Shown here piece after piece: positions 17,007 to 26,219 of a stretch of 64,000 nt of DNA. How positions within the stretch are numbered: the first letter of the stretch is position 1; every line of letters starts with the position of its first letter. The translations under genes and the position numbers were made by a program. The notes under the pieces were generated by a model. It saw only the letters and a list, made by a program, of their open reading frames with translations, ran no database searches and was not told the origin of the DNA. Source of the stretch: Mucilaginibacter polytrichastri (GTDB lineage: Bacteria; Bacteroidota; Bacteroidia; Sphingobacteriales; Sphingobacteriaceae); NCBI RefSeq assembly GCF_001911425.1, contig NZ_MPPL01000001.1:3213494-3277493 (forward strand). Reading direction: 5' to 3'.

Positions 17007-18131
17007 ATGATACTAATAGTTGACGATAAGTCTGAAAACCTTATTGCGTTAAAAAAAATCTTAGAAACGCATAATTTCAGCGTCGATACAGCCTTGTCGG
17101 GAGAAGAAGCTTTACGCAAAATACTTAAATACGCCTATAAACTTATCATACTGGACGTGCAAATGCCCGGTATGGATGGCTTTGAAGTGGCTGAAGCTAT
17201 TGTTGGCTACAGTAAAACAAAGGATATCCCCATTATATTCCTATCGGCAGTTAAAATTAATAAGCAGTTTATCAGTAAAGGTTATGCCTCCGGCGGGCGC
17301 GATTATTTGGTTAAACCGATTGATCCGGACATCCTGGTACTCAAGATTCGCACCTTTATTAAACTTTACGAGCAAACAGACGAGCTTAACCGCATACAGG
17401 CTGCCCTACTCGAAGAAATTGAGTACCGTAAGGAAGCAGAAAGTAAAAAAGACGAATTTATCAGCATAGCCAGCCACGAGTTAAACACACCGCTTACCTC
17501 TGTTAAAGGCTATTTACAGCTGGCCGAAAAATCTTTCGAGAAAGATAATAAGCCGCATACCCGCATGTACCTCGACCGTACAAAAACACAGCTTAATAAG
17601 CTGAACCAGTTGGTTGCAGATTTGCTCAATACCTCAAAAATCATCTCAGGCAGTCTCGAATATCATTTTAAAGAGTTTGATTTTGAACCCTTTGTAGATA
17701 GTGCTATCGATATTATTCAACAATCGTACCCCGGCAAACATATTATAAAAACCGGCCTGGCCGATGTTAAAATACAGGGCGACCCATTACGTTTAGAGCA
17801 GGTAGTGCTTAACTACCTCACCAATGCTATTAAATACTCGCCGGATAGTAATGATATTTTTGTTGAGGTTGCCGTATTACCGGCCAATAAAGTAACATTG
17901 CGCGTGCGCGACAAAGGCATCGGTATACCTAAAGAAAAACAGGACCAGCTTTTTGATAAGTTTTACCGGGTAGAAGAATCGTCAAACCGCTTTCAGGGCT
18001 TGGGTATGGGCCTTTATATTTGTGCCGAAATCATCAGGCGGCATGGTGGTACATTTGGTGTAGAGAGTGAACCGGGCCATGGTGCTACCTTCTACTTTAC
18101 CGTCCCTAGCCACAAAGAAAAATTGCAATAA
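17007..18131 (+). CDS. Response regulator-histidine kinase hybrid (REC-HisKA-HATPase)
   Basis: The track start (16938) gives an unlikely N-terminus. ATG at 17007 begins MILIVDDKSEN, the first strand of a receiver domain, giving 374 aa. REC is residues 1-120 with phospho-Asp in IILDVQMPGMDG and Lys in YLVKPID. A linker helix follows, then HisKA with SIASHELNTPLTSVKGYLQL, and a HATPase with NYLTNAIKYSPDS, DKGIGIP and GLGMGLYI. No TM segment, so it is a cytosolic kinase driven by its own receiver. It lies 27 bp upstream of the large hybrid kinase and starts the 17-23.5 kb module. Confidence 0.92.
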   Translation: MILIVDDKSENLIALKKILETHNFSVDTALSGEEALRKILKYAYKLIILDVQMPGMDGFEVAEAIVGYSKTKDIPIIFLSAVKINKQFISKGYASGGRDYLVKPIDPDILVLKIRTFIKLYEQTDELNRIQAALLEEIEYRKEAESKKDEFISIASHELNTPLTSVKGYLQLAEKSFEKDNKPHTRMYLDRTKTQLNKLNQLVADLLNTSKIISGSLEYHFKEFDFEPFVDSAIDIIQQSYPGKHIIKTGLADVKIQGDPLRLEQVVLNYLTNAIKYSPDSNDIFVEVAVLPANKVTLRVRDKGIGIPKEKQDQLFDKFYRVEESSNRFQGLGMGLYICAEIIRRHGGTFGVESEPGHGATFYFTVPSHKEKLQ

Positions 18132-18158
18132 ACCTTATAAAAATATACTTAGTTATCA

Positions 18159-21100
18159 ATGAAAACTACTGTAACCCGTAATCTGCAAATTGGATTCGGC
18201 CTTTCATTGCTGTTGCTCATCATCAGCTCTATAGTTTCGTACATCAGCATTACAAACCTGCTCGCCAGCTCGCAAATGGTTGACCATAGCAGCAGCGTTA
18301 TCCAATCGCTCGAAACGGTAATATCAACCATGAAAGATGCCGAAACAGGCCAGCGTGGCTATTTATTAACCAGCCGGGACGAATTTCTGGAACCGTATAA
18401 CGGCTCTTATGAAAAAGCATTGTTAAACACTAACAGAGCTCAGGATTTAACTACAGACAATGCCCGGCAACAAGAAAATGTGAGAGCGATAAAACAGATC
18501 ATGCTGAAAAGGATGACCGTGCTGGAACAACTAATAAACAAAAAAAGATCGGGGCAGGTTGTTACTGTTGATGACCTGCGCCAGGGCAAAGCCAATATGG
18601 ATGCCTTACGTGTAGCCGTTGCCACCATGGAGCACGACGAAAATGCGATGTTGGTGGAGCGTACTGCCAGGCTTAAACAATTTTCGGCCTTTACACCAGT
18701 TGTAATAGTGTTTGCGGCTATCCTGTCAATTATAATTTCGATATTCTCTTACTTTAAAGTAACCAGTGATTTGGCCGAGCGTAACCGTTTGCAAAAAGCG
18801 CTGGAAGATAAAGATATTGAAACATCACACCGTATTGGTGTAATACAAGGTATTGCCGATAAAATATCTAACGGCGAATATGAGATTAGGGTTGTTGACA
18901 AAGAGAAAGACACCTTGGGCAGCCTGGCTGTTTCTTTAAATAAAATGGCCGAATCGCTCGATTTCTCTTTTACCAAACTCTCTGACAATGAATGGCTGCA
19001 AACCGGTATTGCCCAGCTTAACGACCGTATGGTGGGCGAAAAAGATGTAGCCGAAGTAGCTAATGATATACTTGATTTTGTGGCTACCTATACCAAAAGC
19101 CAGGTAGGTGCCTTTTATACTTTTGAAAACCATGTGCTAAGACTGCAAAGCGGTTATGCCTTAAATACAAATGTCAATAAATTGATCCCCGCAGGCGAAG
19201 GCATACTAGGGCAGGTTGCCGCCAGCGGCAAGCAAATATTTTTGAACGATATTGATCCTGATTATATTTCTGTAAGCCACGGTACCGGTGGTATTAAACC
19301 TAAGAATGTAATAGCCATCCCGGTATTTCAAGACAATAAGGTGCGTGGTGTTATTGAGCTGGCCTCTATTAATGGCTACACCGAACGCAAATTCGATTTC
19401 TTACGCACAGTAGCGGGTAACATCGGCATTGCCATAGTAAGTGCGCAAAACCGCAAAAAAATGCAGGAGCTGCTGGAAGAAACCCAGGCACAGTCTGAAG
19501 AGTTACAGGCACAGCACAGCGAACTCGAAAACCTGAACACCGAGCTGGAGGCGCATACCCAGCGCTTGCAAACATCAGAAGAAGAGCTGCGCGTACAGCA
19601 GGAAGAACTACAGCAAACCAACGGCGAACTGGAAGAACGCAACAAAATTATCAACGAGCGTAACACAGAGATACAGCGTAAAGCGGCAGAACTGGAACAA
19701 ACTACCCGGTACAAGTCTGAGTTTATGGCTAACATGTCGCACGAGTTGCGCACGCCGCTAAACTCTATCCTGTTATTGTCGAGATACCTGTCTGAGAATA
19801 CAGAAGAAAACTTAACCGAAGAGCAAACCGAATCTGCAAGGGTGATACTTAACTCTGGCAATGGTTTATTGGATTTGATTGATGAGTTGCTGGACCTTTC
19901 TAAAATAGAAGCAGGTAAAATGGAACTCGAATATGAGAACATCCATCTGGCCGGTGTGGCATCAGATATGCAATCGCTGTTTAGCCCTATTGCCCGCGAA
20001 AAGAAACTGGAACTTATTATCGACAATAAATTTAAAGCTACTGATACCTTCGAGACCGATAAGATGCGCCTGGAGCAGATTATCAAAAACCTGATGAGTA
20101 ACGCGCTTAAGTTTACAGCCACGGGATCTGTTAAGTTAACGATCCAGCCTTCGGCAGATGATGCTTCAACGATCGAATTTTCTGTCGAAGATACAGGCGT
20201 AGGTATCCCTAAAGACAAGCAAGAAATGGTTTTCGAGGCATTCAAACAAGCCGATGGTTCAACCAAGCGTAAGTTTGGCGGTACAGGTTTAGGTCTGTCT
20301 ATCAGCCGCGAACTGGCCCGCTTGTTAGGCGGCGAAATTAAGCTAACCAGCGAACCGGGCACAGGTAGCAACTTTACCGTAATTATACCTAAAGTAAAAC
20401 CTGCTACCGTGCCGTTACCGCAACCCTTGCGTATAGACACACCAGCTACAGTTGTTGAAGAGGTAAAAGCAGGCGACCGCGTAAAGCACCTATCGCCTAC
20501 GATACCAAACGATATTGATGACGACCGCGAAAGCATTGTTACAGGCGATAAGATCATTTTAATTATTGAAGATGATACCGCATTTGCTAAAGCACTGCTG
20601 GGCTTTACCCGCCAGCGCGGCTACAAAGGCGTAATTACCGTACGTGGCGACCAGGGAGTAGAAATGGCCCTTAAATATCGCCCGCTGGCAATACTGCTCG
20701 ACCTGCAATTACCAGTTATGGATGGCTGGGAGGTAATGGAAGCGTTGAAAAACAACCCACTCACCAAGCCTATCCCGGTGCATATTATGTCATCTATGGA
20801 AGCTAAAAAAGAAAGCCGCCTGCGTGGCGCTGTCGACTTTATTAATAAGCCGGTTGCCATGGAGCAGATGAAGCAGATGTTTACCAAGCTTGAAGATGCC
20901 TTAAGCCGAAGCCCAAAAAAGGTGCTGATTGTGGAAGAGAATGCCAAACATGCTAAAGCGCTGGCTTACTTCCTGGAGAGCTTTAATGTATCAGCTACCG
21001 TATCAAGCAGCGTGAGTGATGGTGTAAACACACTTAAAAACAACGAGGTTGACTGCGTGATATTAGATATGGGCCTCCCGGACAAAAATGCCTATGAAAC

Positions 21101-21725
21101 GCTGGAAGTTGTAAAACAAAATCCGGGATTAGAAAACCTGCCGATTATTGTTTTTACGGGCAAAAACCTGTCATCGGCAGAAGAAGGCCGTATTAAGCAA
21201 TATGCAGACTCCATCGTGGTTAAAACGGCCCACTCCTACCAGCGAATACTGGATGAAGTAGCTTTGTTTATGCACCTGGTAGAAGAAACTACAACTAAAC
21301 CCAATATATCGCGCACTAACAATAACGGCCCGCTTAATGAGGTACTAAAAGATAAAACCGTGCTGATTGCCGATGACGATGTACGCAACATTTTTTCGCT
21401 CACCAAATCGCTCGAGAAGCACCAGATGCGCGTAATATCTGCCACAGACGGTAAAGAGGCCTTGCAGCAGTTGCAAAATCACCCCGAAACCTCGATCGTA
21501 TTAATGGATATGATGATGCCCGAGATGGATGGCTACGAAAGTACCAGCAAAATAAGGCAGAACCCTCGGTTTAAAAACCTGCCGGTTATTGCCGTAACCG
21601 CCAAAGCCATGATGGGCGACCGCGAAAAATGCATTAGCGCGGGTGCATCAGATTATATCTCTAAACCGGTTGATATTGATCAGCTGGTATCGTTGCTGCG
21701 TGTATGGCTATATGATAAAAACTAA
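18159..21725 (+). CDS. CHASE3-HAMP-GAF hybrid sensor kinase with three receivers
   Basis: 1188 aa. Order: TM1 (about 10-32), CHASE3 periplasmic helices (about 37-165, including DAETGQRGYLLTSRDEFLEPY), TM2 (about 175-195), HAMP-like NGEYEIRVVDKEKDTLGSLA, a GAF domain (about 290-425), a long coiled coil, HisKA (SHELRTPLNSILLLSRYL), HATPase (NLMSNALKF, EDTGVGIP, GTGLGLSIS), then three REC domains. Each REC keeps the phospho-Asp: LLDLQLPVMDGWE, ILDMGLPDKNAYE, LMDMMMPEMDGYE. REC2 has EE in place of the usual DD acidic pair. It probably senses envelope stress and feeds the REC, CheR and CheB proteins downstream. Confidence 0.93.
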   Translation: MKTTVTRNLQIGFGLSLLLLIISSIVSYISITNLLASSQMVDHSSSVIQSLETVISTMKDAETGQRGYLLTSRDEFLEPYNGSYEKALLNTNRAQDLTTDNARQQENVRAIKQIMLKRMTVLEQLINKKRSGQVVTVDDLRQGKANMDALRVAVATMEHDENAMLVERTARLKQFSAFTPVVIVFAAILSIIISIFSYFKVTSDLAERNRLQKALEDKDIETSHRIGVIQGIADKISNGEYEIRVVDKEKDTLGSLAVSLNKMAESLDFSFTKLSDNEWLQTGIAQLNDRMVGEKDVAEVANDILDFVATYTKSQVGAFYTFENHVLRLQSGYALNTNVNKLIPAGEGILGQVAASGKQIFLNDIDPDYISVSHGTGGIKPKNVIAIPVFQDNKVRGVIELASINGYTERKFDFLRTVAGNIGIAIVSAQNRKKMQELLEETQAQSEELQAQHSELENLNTELEAHTQRLQTSEEELRVQQEELQQTNGELEERNKIINERNTEIQRKAAELEQTTRYKSEFMANMSHELRTPLNSILLLSRYLSENTEENLTEEQTESARVILNSGNGLLDLIDELLDLSKIEAGKMELEYENIHLAGVASDMQSLFSPIAREKKLELIIDNKFKATDTFETDKMRLEQIIKNLMSNALKFTATGSVKLTIQPSADDASTIEFSVEDTGVGIPKDKQEMVFEAFKQADGSTKRKFGGTGLGLSISRELARLLGGEIKLTSEPGTGSNFTVIIPKVKPATVPLPQPLRIDTPATVVEEVKAGDRVKHLSPTIPNDIDDDRESIVTGDKIILIIEDDTAFAKALLGFTRQRGYKGVITVRGDQGVEMALKYRPLAILLDLQLPVMDGWEVMEALKNNPLTKPIPVHIMSSMEAKKESRLRGAVDFINKPVAMEQMKQMFTKLEDALSRSPKKVLIVEENAKHAKALAYFLESFNVSATVSSSVSDGVNTLKNNEVDCVILDMGLPDKNAYETLEVVKQNPGLENLPIIVFTGKNLSSAEEGRIKQYADSIVVKTAHSYQRILDEVALFMHLVEETTTKPNISRTNNNGPLNEVLKDKTVLIADDDVRNIFSLTKSLEKHQMRVISATDGKEALQQLQNHPETSIVLMDMMMPEMDGYESTSKIRQNPRFKNLPVIAVTAKAMMGDREKCISAGASDYISKPVDIDQLVSLLRVWLYDKN

Positions 21726-21734
21726 ATTCTGGTT

Positions 21735-22115
21735 ATGACCACTACTCCCAATGCCAAAAAAGTACTGATTGTGGATGACGATACCCGCAATATTTTTGCG
21801 TTGAGCCTCACTTTACGATCAAAAGGCTATGCCTGCCTGTCATCAACCGATGCCGTAAAAGCTATTGATATGATACAACAAGATGATAGCATTGGTGTTG
21901 TATTGATGGATATGATGATGCCCGAAATGGATGGATATGAAGCGCTGGGCCGCATACGCGGTAATAAACAAATACAGGATATACCTGTATTTGCCGTAAC
22001 GGCCCAGGCTATGCCCGGCGACAGGGAGAAATGCCTGGAAGCAGGTGCTAATGCCTACATATCCAAACCAGTTAATGTGGATTTGTTGATTGATTTGCTA
22101 AACACTTACTTATAA
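21735..22115 (+). CDS. Single-domain response regulator
   Basis: 126 aa and only a receiver: KVLIVDDDTRNIFALSLTL, phospho-Asp in VLMDMMMPEMDGYE, Thr in FAVTAQAMPGD, Lys in YISKPVN. It is very similar to the third receiver of the preceding kinase, which suggests duplication from it. It starts 9 nt after that gene and ends 4 nt before cheR. It can act only through protein contacts, probably in a phosphorelay with the large hybrid kinase. Confidence 0.92.
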   Translation: MTTTPNAKKVLIVDDDTRNIFALSLTLRSKGYACLSSTDAVKAIDMIQQDDSIGVVLMDMMMPEMDGYEALGRIRGNKQIQDIPVFAVTAQAMPGDREKCLEAGANAYISKPVNVDLLIDLLNTYL

Positions 22116-22119
22116 TTAA

Positions 22120-22938
22120 ATGGATACCCCCGTCGGTGAACAGGAAATAAAACTATTACTAAACGATTTGATCGAGCTGTATGGCTATGACTTTACAGAC
22201 TATGCTAAAGCTTCGTTAAAAAGAAGGATAAACCGCCTGTTTACACTCGATCGCTTTCCGAGCTTTGCAGAATTTAGATACCGCCTGTGTAACGATGCTG
22301 ATTATGCTAAACGCTTTGTAGAACAGCTTACAGTTAATGTAACCGAAATGTTCCGCGACCCTAAATTTTATCAAAACCTGCGCGAGCATGTTTTGCCTGT
22401 GCTAGCTACCTACCCTTTTATCAGGATCTGGCATGCGGGATGTTCTACAGGTGAAGAAGTTTTTTCGATGGCTATTTTACTTAAAGAAGCCAATTTACTG
22501 CATAAGTCACTGTTATATGCTACAGACCTTAACTCGCAAGTTTTACAAAAGGCCACCACCGGGATATTCCCCATGAGCCAGATGAAACAGTACTCAGAAA
22601 ACTACATTGCAGCAGGTGGGAAAGAGGATTTTTCCCGTTATTATACGGCCAGTTATAATGTAGTTAAGTTTGATGAGGAGCTGAGCCAAAGGATGGTTTT
22701 TTCGACACATAATTTAGTATCAGAAAGCTCTTTTAATCAGTTTCAACTCATTATGTGTAGAAATGTACTTATTTATTTCGAAAAAGAGCTTCAAGGCAGG
22801 GTTTTTGCGCTTTTTGATGATAGCCTGGAAAACTTAGGATTTTTGGCACTTGGCAGTAAAGAAACATTAAAACTGTCACCCATTATTTCTAAATACCGGC
22901 AGGAAGGTAAAGAAAAAATATGGCGCAAAATTCACTAA
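22120..22938 (+). CDS. CheR-type protein-glutamate methyltransferase
   Basis: 272 aa, the usual CheR size: an N-terminal helical domain (KASLKRRINRLFTLDRFPSF) and a SAM-binding Rossmann domain with IRIWHAGCSTGEEVFSMAIL and LIMCRNVLIYFEKELQ. Methylation of receptor glutamates is the family reaction. There are no chemoreceptors, CheA or CheW here, so this is likely the non-chemotaxis CheR/CheB branch linked to hybrid kinases. It overlaps the CheB gene by 19 bp. Confidence 0.92.
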   Translation: MDTPVGEQEIKLLLNDLIELYGYDFTDYAKASLKRRINRLFTLDRFPSFAEFRYRLCNDADYAKRFVEQLTVNVTEMFRDPKFYQNLREHVLPVLATYPFIRIWHAGCSTGEEVFSMAILLKEANLLHKSLLYATDLNSQVLQKATTGIFPMSQMKQYSENYIAAGGKEDFSRYYTASYNVVKFDEELSQRMVFSTHNLVSESSFNQFQLIMCRNVLIYFEKELQGRVFALFDDSLENLGFLALGSKETLKLSPIISKYRQEGKEKIWRKIH

Positions 22939-23501
22939 CTGATTTTCAAAAAAAAATTGTTGTTATTGGTGGCTCTGCTGGGAGTTTGCAAGTTATACTG
23001 CATATTTTAACCTACCTGCGCCCCGATTTAAACATCCCAGTTGTTATTATTTTGCACCGTAAAAACGACTCGGATTCGAGCCTGAGCCAGTTAATGGGCT
23101 TACGTACAAGCCTGCCCGTAAAAGAGGCCGATGATAAAGAAGCCATACTACCGGGCCATATATACCTTGCCCCTGCCGATTATCATTTATTGATAGAAAC
23201 AGACGGCTATTTTTCTTTAGACGACTCTGAAAAAATAAACTTTTCACGCCCCAGTATCGACGTTACCTTCCAAACCGCAGCCGAAGCGTATGGGGCAGGT
23301 GTAACCGGTATCCTGCTGTCGGGCGCAAATGCCGATGGTGTAGAAGGCTTGGAAATTATTAAATCACTTAAAGGAATAATTGCCGTGCAAGACCCTAAAA
23401 CAGCCCAGGTACCTTATATGCCCCAACATGCTGTTGATAGCTTGCCTGTAGACCATTTACTTACCATTGAGCAGATCCCCGGTTTTATTAACCGGCTCTA
23501 A
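22920..23501 (+). CDS. CheB-type methylesterase domain protein
   Basis: 193 aa comprising only the catalytic domain, without the receiver that normally inhibits CheB. The catalytic Ser is in VVIGGSAGSLQVIL, His in IILHRKNDSDSS and Asp in LLSGANADGVEGLEII. Together with the adjacent cheR it forms a reversible methylation pair. Regulation by phosphorylation would have to come through the separate receiver proteins. Its last 45 bp are also read on the other strand as the end of the DinB gene. Confidence 0.9.
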   Translation: MAQNSLTDFQKKIVVIGGSAGSLQVILHILTYLRPDLNIPVVIILHRKNDSDSSLSQLMGLRTSLPVKEADDKEAILPGHIYLAPADYHLLIETDGYFSLDDSEKINFSRPSIDVTFQTAAEAYGAGVTGILLSGANADGVEGLEIIKSLKGIIAVQDPKTAQVPYMPQHAVDSLPVDHLLTIEQIPGFINRL

Positions 23502-24014
23502 CCTGCCCGCTTTTAAAACTGTTACAGTAACTAACAATTGCCCTGTATGCCGCATGGTATGCTCTGCCACATGCACCAGCAGACCCATTACTGTTGATGG
23601 TAAATTTTTACGGCCTACGCCCCTGTATTGCGTCAAAATACTTTCATCAATGCGGCTTAACTGCCGTAACGATAGTTGAACCGCCAAGGCAAATGTGTTC
23701 ACTAATTGACCGGATGTAACACTTTCTTCAAACTTACCCTCTTCTGCCAGATACTCGAGCTGTGCCGGGCTTAATTGTTTATTGTTGGCATAAGTAAACA
23801 ACCTATCGAGCACGCCGGCCATGTGCTGTAAATGAAAAGCAGGCGATGCCATACCGGCTACCCTTTTCCACAATAATTCTTCTGGAAAGTTCTGCATTAA
23901 AGTCTCTATTTCTTCGCTGGCCTGCATTAAGGCGTGCGCTACAGGTTGTAATAATTCGGTTATATCATCCAGTGGTCCGCGTAACCATACTTCGGGCAAA
24001 TTTTCTGCGCTCAT
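23457..24014 (-). CDS. DinB-family four-helix protein
   Basis: 185 aa with the DinB/YfiT layout: a helical bundle with metal-binding His in PAFHLQHMAGVLDRLF and VHVAEHTMRHTGQLLV. Such proteins are putative thiol-dependent transferases or metalloenzymes; the substrate is unknown. It is convergent with the CheB gene and overlaps its coding end by 45 bp, which is unusual but both frames look intact. Confidence 0.85.
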   Translation of the reverse strand: MSAENLPEVWLRGPLDDITELLQPVAHALMQASEEIETLMQNFPEELLWKRVAGMASPAFHLQHMAGVLDRLFTYANNKQLSPAQLEYLAEEGKFEESVTSGQLVNTFALAVQLSLRQLSRIDESILTQYRGVGRKNLPSTVMGLLVHVAEHTMRHTGQLLVTVTVLKAGRLEPVNKTGDLLNGK

Positions 24015-24122
24015 GGTTCAAATTTAACAATGCTGGCTTATCATTTTCAACATAAAAATAACCTGCTTAAAACTTTATGGTATTATGATTGCTATAGTTG
24101 GCACATACAACTAATTTAATAA

Positions 24123-25664
24123 ATGGAACATATTACTCATAAACTAAAAAAAGCGCCCGTTAGCTTATTACTAATGGTGTGCGCTTTACTCTTGCTAACC
24201 GTAGAAAGCTGTAAAAAGAAGCGTTCTGACATGGCAAATGCGCTTTACAAAATTACGCCCAACAAAGCGTTCAAAAACATTACCCCCGAAGGCCTTACTC
24301 CCGTGTTTCAAAAAGTACTGGCCGATGAAAAGAAAAACCTCACCAATCCGCAACAGATTGCAGCTTTTTACGCACAGAATGAATATGATCCAATTTATGT
24401 GATGGATCATTTAGGTAACAATGACCTAAAATCTTTTAACACGTATTTACAAAAAGCAGGCGAGCACGGCCTCGATCCAAAAATATTTAATGCCCAGGCT
24501 TATAACGCCCTGTTGAATAAGTTTTACGACAAAACCGCTATTAAAACTACTGATGAAGCCTACCACGATATGGCCGAGCTGGAGGTGATGACGGCTAATG
24601 TACTCATCAATTATTCAAACGCGTTACAATTTGGTTTAATTAGTCCGCGCCGTATTTATGCACGTTATTTCACTAAAACTTTGCGCCCCGATAGTAACTC
24701 GGTTAATCAGGTTTTGGGCATAAAAAATATCAAGACTTACCTGGATAGCATTCAGCCTAAAAACCCGCAATATATAGCTTTACAAAAAGCATTAGCCGCC
24801 GGTAATACCGCACCAGGATTAACCAAAGAAGAAACAGACCGTATTATTAAAGTGAATCTGGAACGCCTGCGCTGGAAAAATAAACCATCGGAAGACAAAT
24901 ATGTGGTTGTAAACATCCCCGATTTCCGTTTGGATGTAATGGAAGGTGGAAAATCATCCCTCAATATGAAAGTTTGCGTAGGCGAAGGCCGTAATAAGGA
25001 TTATACCAATAACCTGGTTGAGTATGATGACAGCGACAAAACAGATCGTCCATTCTCGCGCGAAACACCGCAGTTAAACAGCCTGATCTACGAAGCACAG
25101 GTAAACCCGATCTGGAATATCCCTCAAAGCATTGTAAATAAAGAAATTGTAAAGCATGCCGGAGACGATCCATATTACCTGGATAACAACAATATAGAAG
25201 TTTACCAGAATGGCAAAAAACTGGAAGACACCGAGAATATTAAATGGGGTTCTGAAGATCTCACCAAATACGAGTTTAAACAAAAACCGGGCGATGATAA
25301 CTCGTTGGGTAAGATTAAATTCTTGTTCCCTAATAAAAGCAGTGTTTATTTGCATGATACACCAGCAAAAGCTGCATTCGGCCTAAAAATGCGTGCGGTA
25401 AGCCATGGCTGCGTGCGTTTGGAAAAACCGCTTGATTTGGCACACAGCCTGTTTGGTGATGGTGACAAATACGAAATGATTAAGCAATTTATGAGCGAAG
25501 ACAACCCGAAACCTACAGATGTTGCCTTACCTAAAAAAGTACCGGTATACATTACCTACGTTACCTGCTGGGCCGACGAAACCGGCACCCTACAGTACCG
25601 CCCGGATGTATATGGTTTAGATATTGTGCTTTTTGCACACATGCAGAAATTTCTGGGAATTTAA
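24123..25664 (+). CDS. L,D-transpeptidase (YkuD), YcbB-like
   Basis: 513 aa. The N-terminal hydrophobic segment ends in LLTVESCKKK, so it is exported and possibly a lipoprotein. A helical region (about 40-250) resembles the scaffold of YcbB-type enzymes. The YkuD domain runs from about VVVNIPDFRLDVMEGG to the catalytic SHGCVRLEKP (His and Cys). It would form 3-3 cross-links or attach proteins to peptidoglycan in the periplasm. A strong bidirectional terminator follows at 25721. Confidence 0.88.
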   Translation: MEHITHKLKKAPVSLLLMVCALLLLTVESCKKKRSDMANALYKITPNKAFKNITPEGLTPVFQKVLADEKKNLTNPQQIAAFYAQNEYDPIYVMDHLGNNDLKSFNTYLQKAGEHGLDPKIFNAQAYNALLNKFYDKTAIKTTDEAYHDMAELEVMTANVLINYSNALQFGLISPRRIYARYFTKTLRPDSNSVNQVLGIKNIKTYLDSIQPKNPQYIALQKALAAGNTAPGLTKEETDRIIKVNLERLRWKNKPSEDKYVVVNIPDFRLDVMEGGKSSLNMKVCVGEGRNKDYTNNLVEYDDSDKTDRPFSRETPQLNSLIYEAQVNPIWNIPQSIVNKEIVKHAGDDPYYLDNNNIEVYQNGKKLEDTENIKWGSEDLTKYEFKQKPGDDNSLGKIKFLFPNKSSVYLHDTPAKAAFGLKMRAVSHGCVRLEKPLDLAHSLFGDGDKYEMIKQFMSEDNPKPTDVALPKKVPVYITYVTCWADETGTLQYRPDVYGLDIVLFAHMQKFLGI

Positions 25665-25720
25665 AATATCAATGGCGGTGGCCTGCCCACCTTACGCAGC
25701 ATGCGACATCCGTTAAATTG

Positions 25721-25757
25721 AAAAGGCCTCATATCCTATCGGATATGAGGCCTTTTT
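25721..25757. terminator. Terminator after the L,D-transpeptidase gene
   Basis: AAAAGGCCTCATATCC (25721-25736), loop TATC, GGATATGAGGCCTTTTT: a perfect 16-bp stem with A- and T-runs on either side. It separates this gene from the ArsR unit. The track ORF that starts at 25718 begins inside it. Confidence 0.9.
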
Positions 25758-25800
25758 ATAATCCCTTACACCTAAAACTCAACATAAAAATACTTATTGA

Positions 25801-25808
25801 TATATTTG
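25801..25808 (+). promoter_or_regulatory. -7 box of the arsR-type gene
   Basis: TATATTTG, a full match to TAnnTTTG, lies 14 nt before ATG 25823. This supports the internal start over the track start, which is inside the terminator. The -33 element is weak. Confidence 0.5.
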
Positions 25809-25822
25809 CATTTATAAATACA

Positions 25823-26098
25823 ATGGATATCAAACAATTTGAACGGATTTCAAAGGCACTGGGCGACCCGCATCGCATCAGGATTATGCAGCAAGTGGGC
25901 AAATCGCCCGGTTGCATGCAGTGTGCCGATATTGTAGAGATGATTGATTTGACACAATCTGCCATATCTCACCACATCAAACAACTAACTGAATCGGGCC
26001 TTTTGATTGCCGAAAAACAGGGGCGAAATATTAAATATGCCGTCGACAAAGATGTTGTTGATACTTACACAAAATTTTTGCAACAATTAAAAGGTTAA
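25823..26098 (+). CDS. ArsR-family transcriptional regulator
   Basis: 91 aa from the internal ATG (MDIKQFERISKALGDPHRIRIM). The winged helix-turn-helix is typical: CADIVEMIDLTQSAISHHIKQLTESGLL is the recognition region and AEKQGRNIKYAVD the wing. Two Cys (PGCMQCAD) sit near the DNA-binding helix and could sense metals or redox state, but the classical ELCVCDL box is absent. It precedes an SDR gene by about 120 bp, and the gap carries palindromes that could be its operators. Confidence 0.9.
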   Translation: MDIKQFERISKALGDPHRIRIMQQVGKSPGCMQCADIVEMIDLTQSAISHHIKQLTESGLLIAEKQGRNIKYAVDKDVVDTYTKFLQQLKG

Positions 26099-26102
26099 AA
26101 AA

Positions 26103-26196
26103 AATTACATTAATACATCAAAGTATTTGAATGTATTAATGTAATTTTACTTCAGTTTTATTGATGTACGCAATAGAACGATCAAATACATTCAAA
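26103..26196 (+). promoter_or_regulatory. Palindromes between arsR-type gene and SDR gene (possible operators)
   Basis: AATTACATTAATACA and TGTATTAATGTAATT flank a CAAAGTATTTGA centre, making a long AT-rich palindrome (about 26103-26147). Its TTTGAATGTATT (26126-26137) is repeated exactly in inverted form as AATACATTCAAA at 26185-26196. ArsR-family proteins bind such AT-rich dyads. The first could also act as a terminator of the regulator gene. Confidence 0.5.
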
Positions 26197-26219
26197 CATT
26201 TAAATAATTAGATTTTAAA

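Noticed and set aside
19376-20557. 393-aa minus-strand ORF opposite the hybrid kinase
   Set aside because: Ser/Leu/Arg-rich antisense shadow of a GC-richer kinase gene; no domain.
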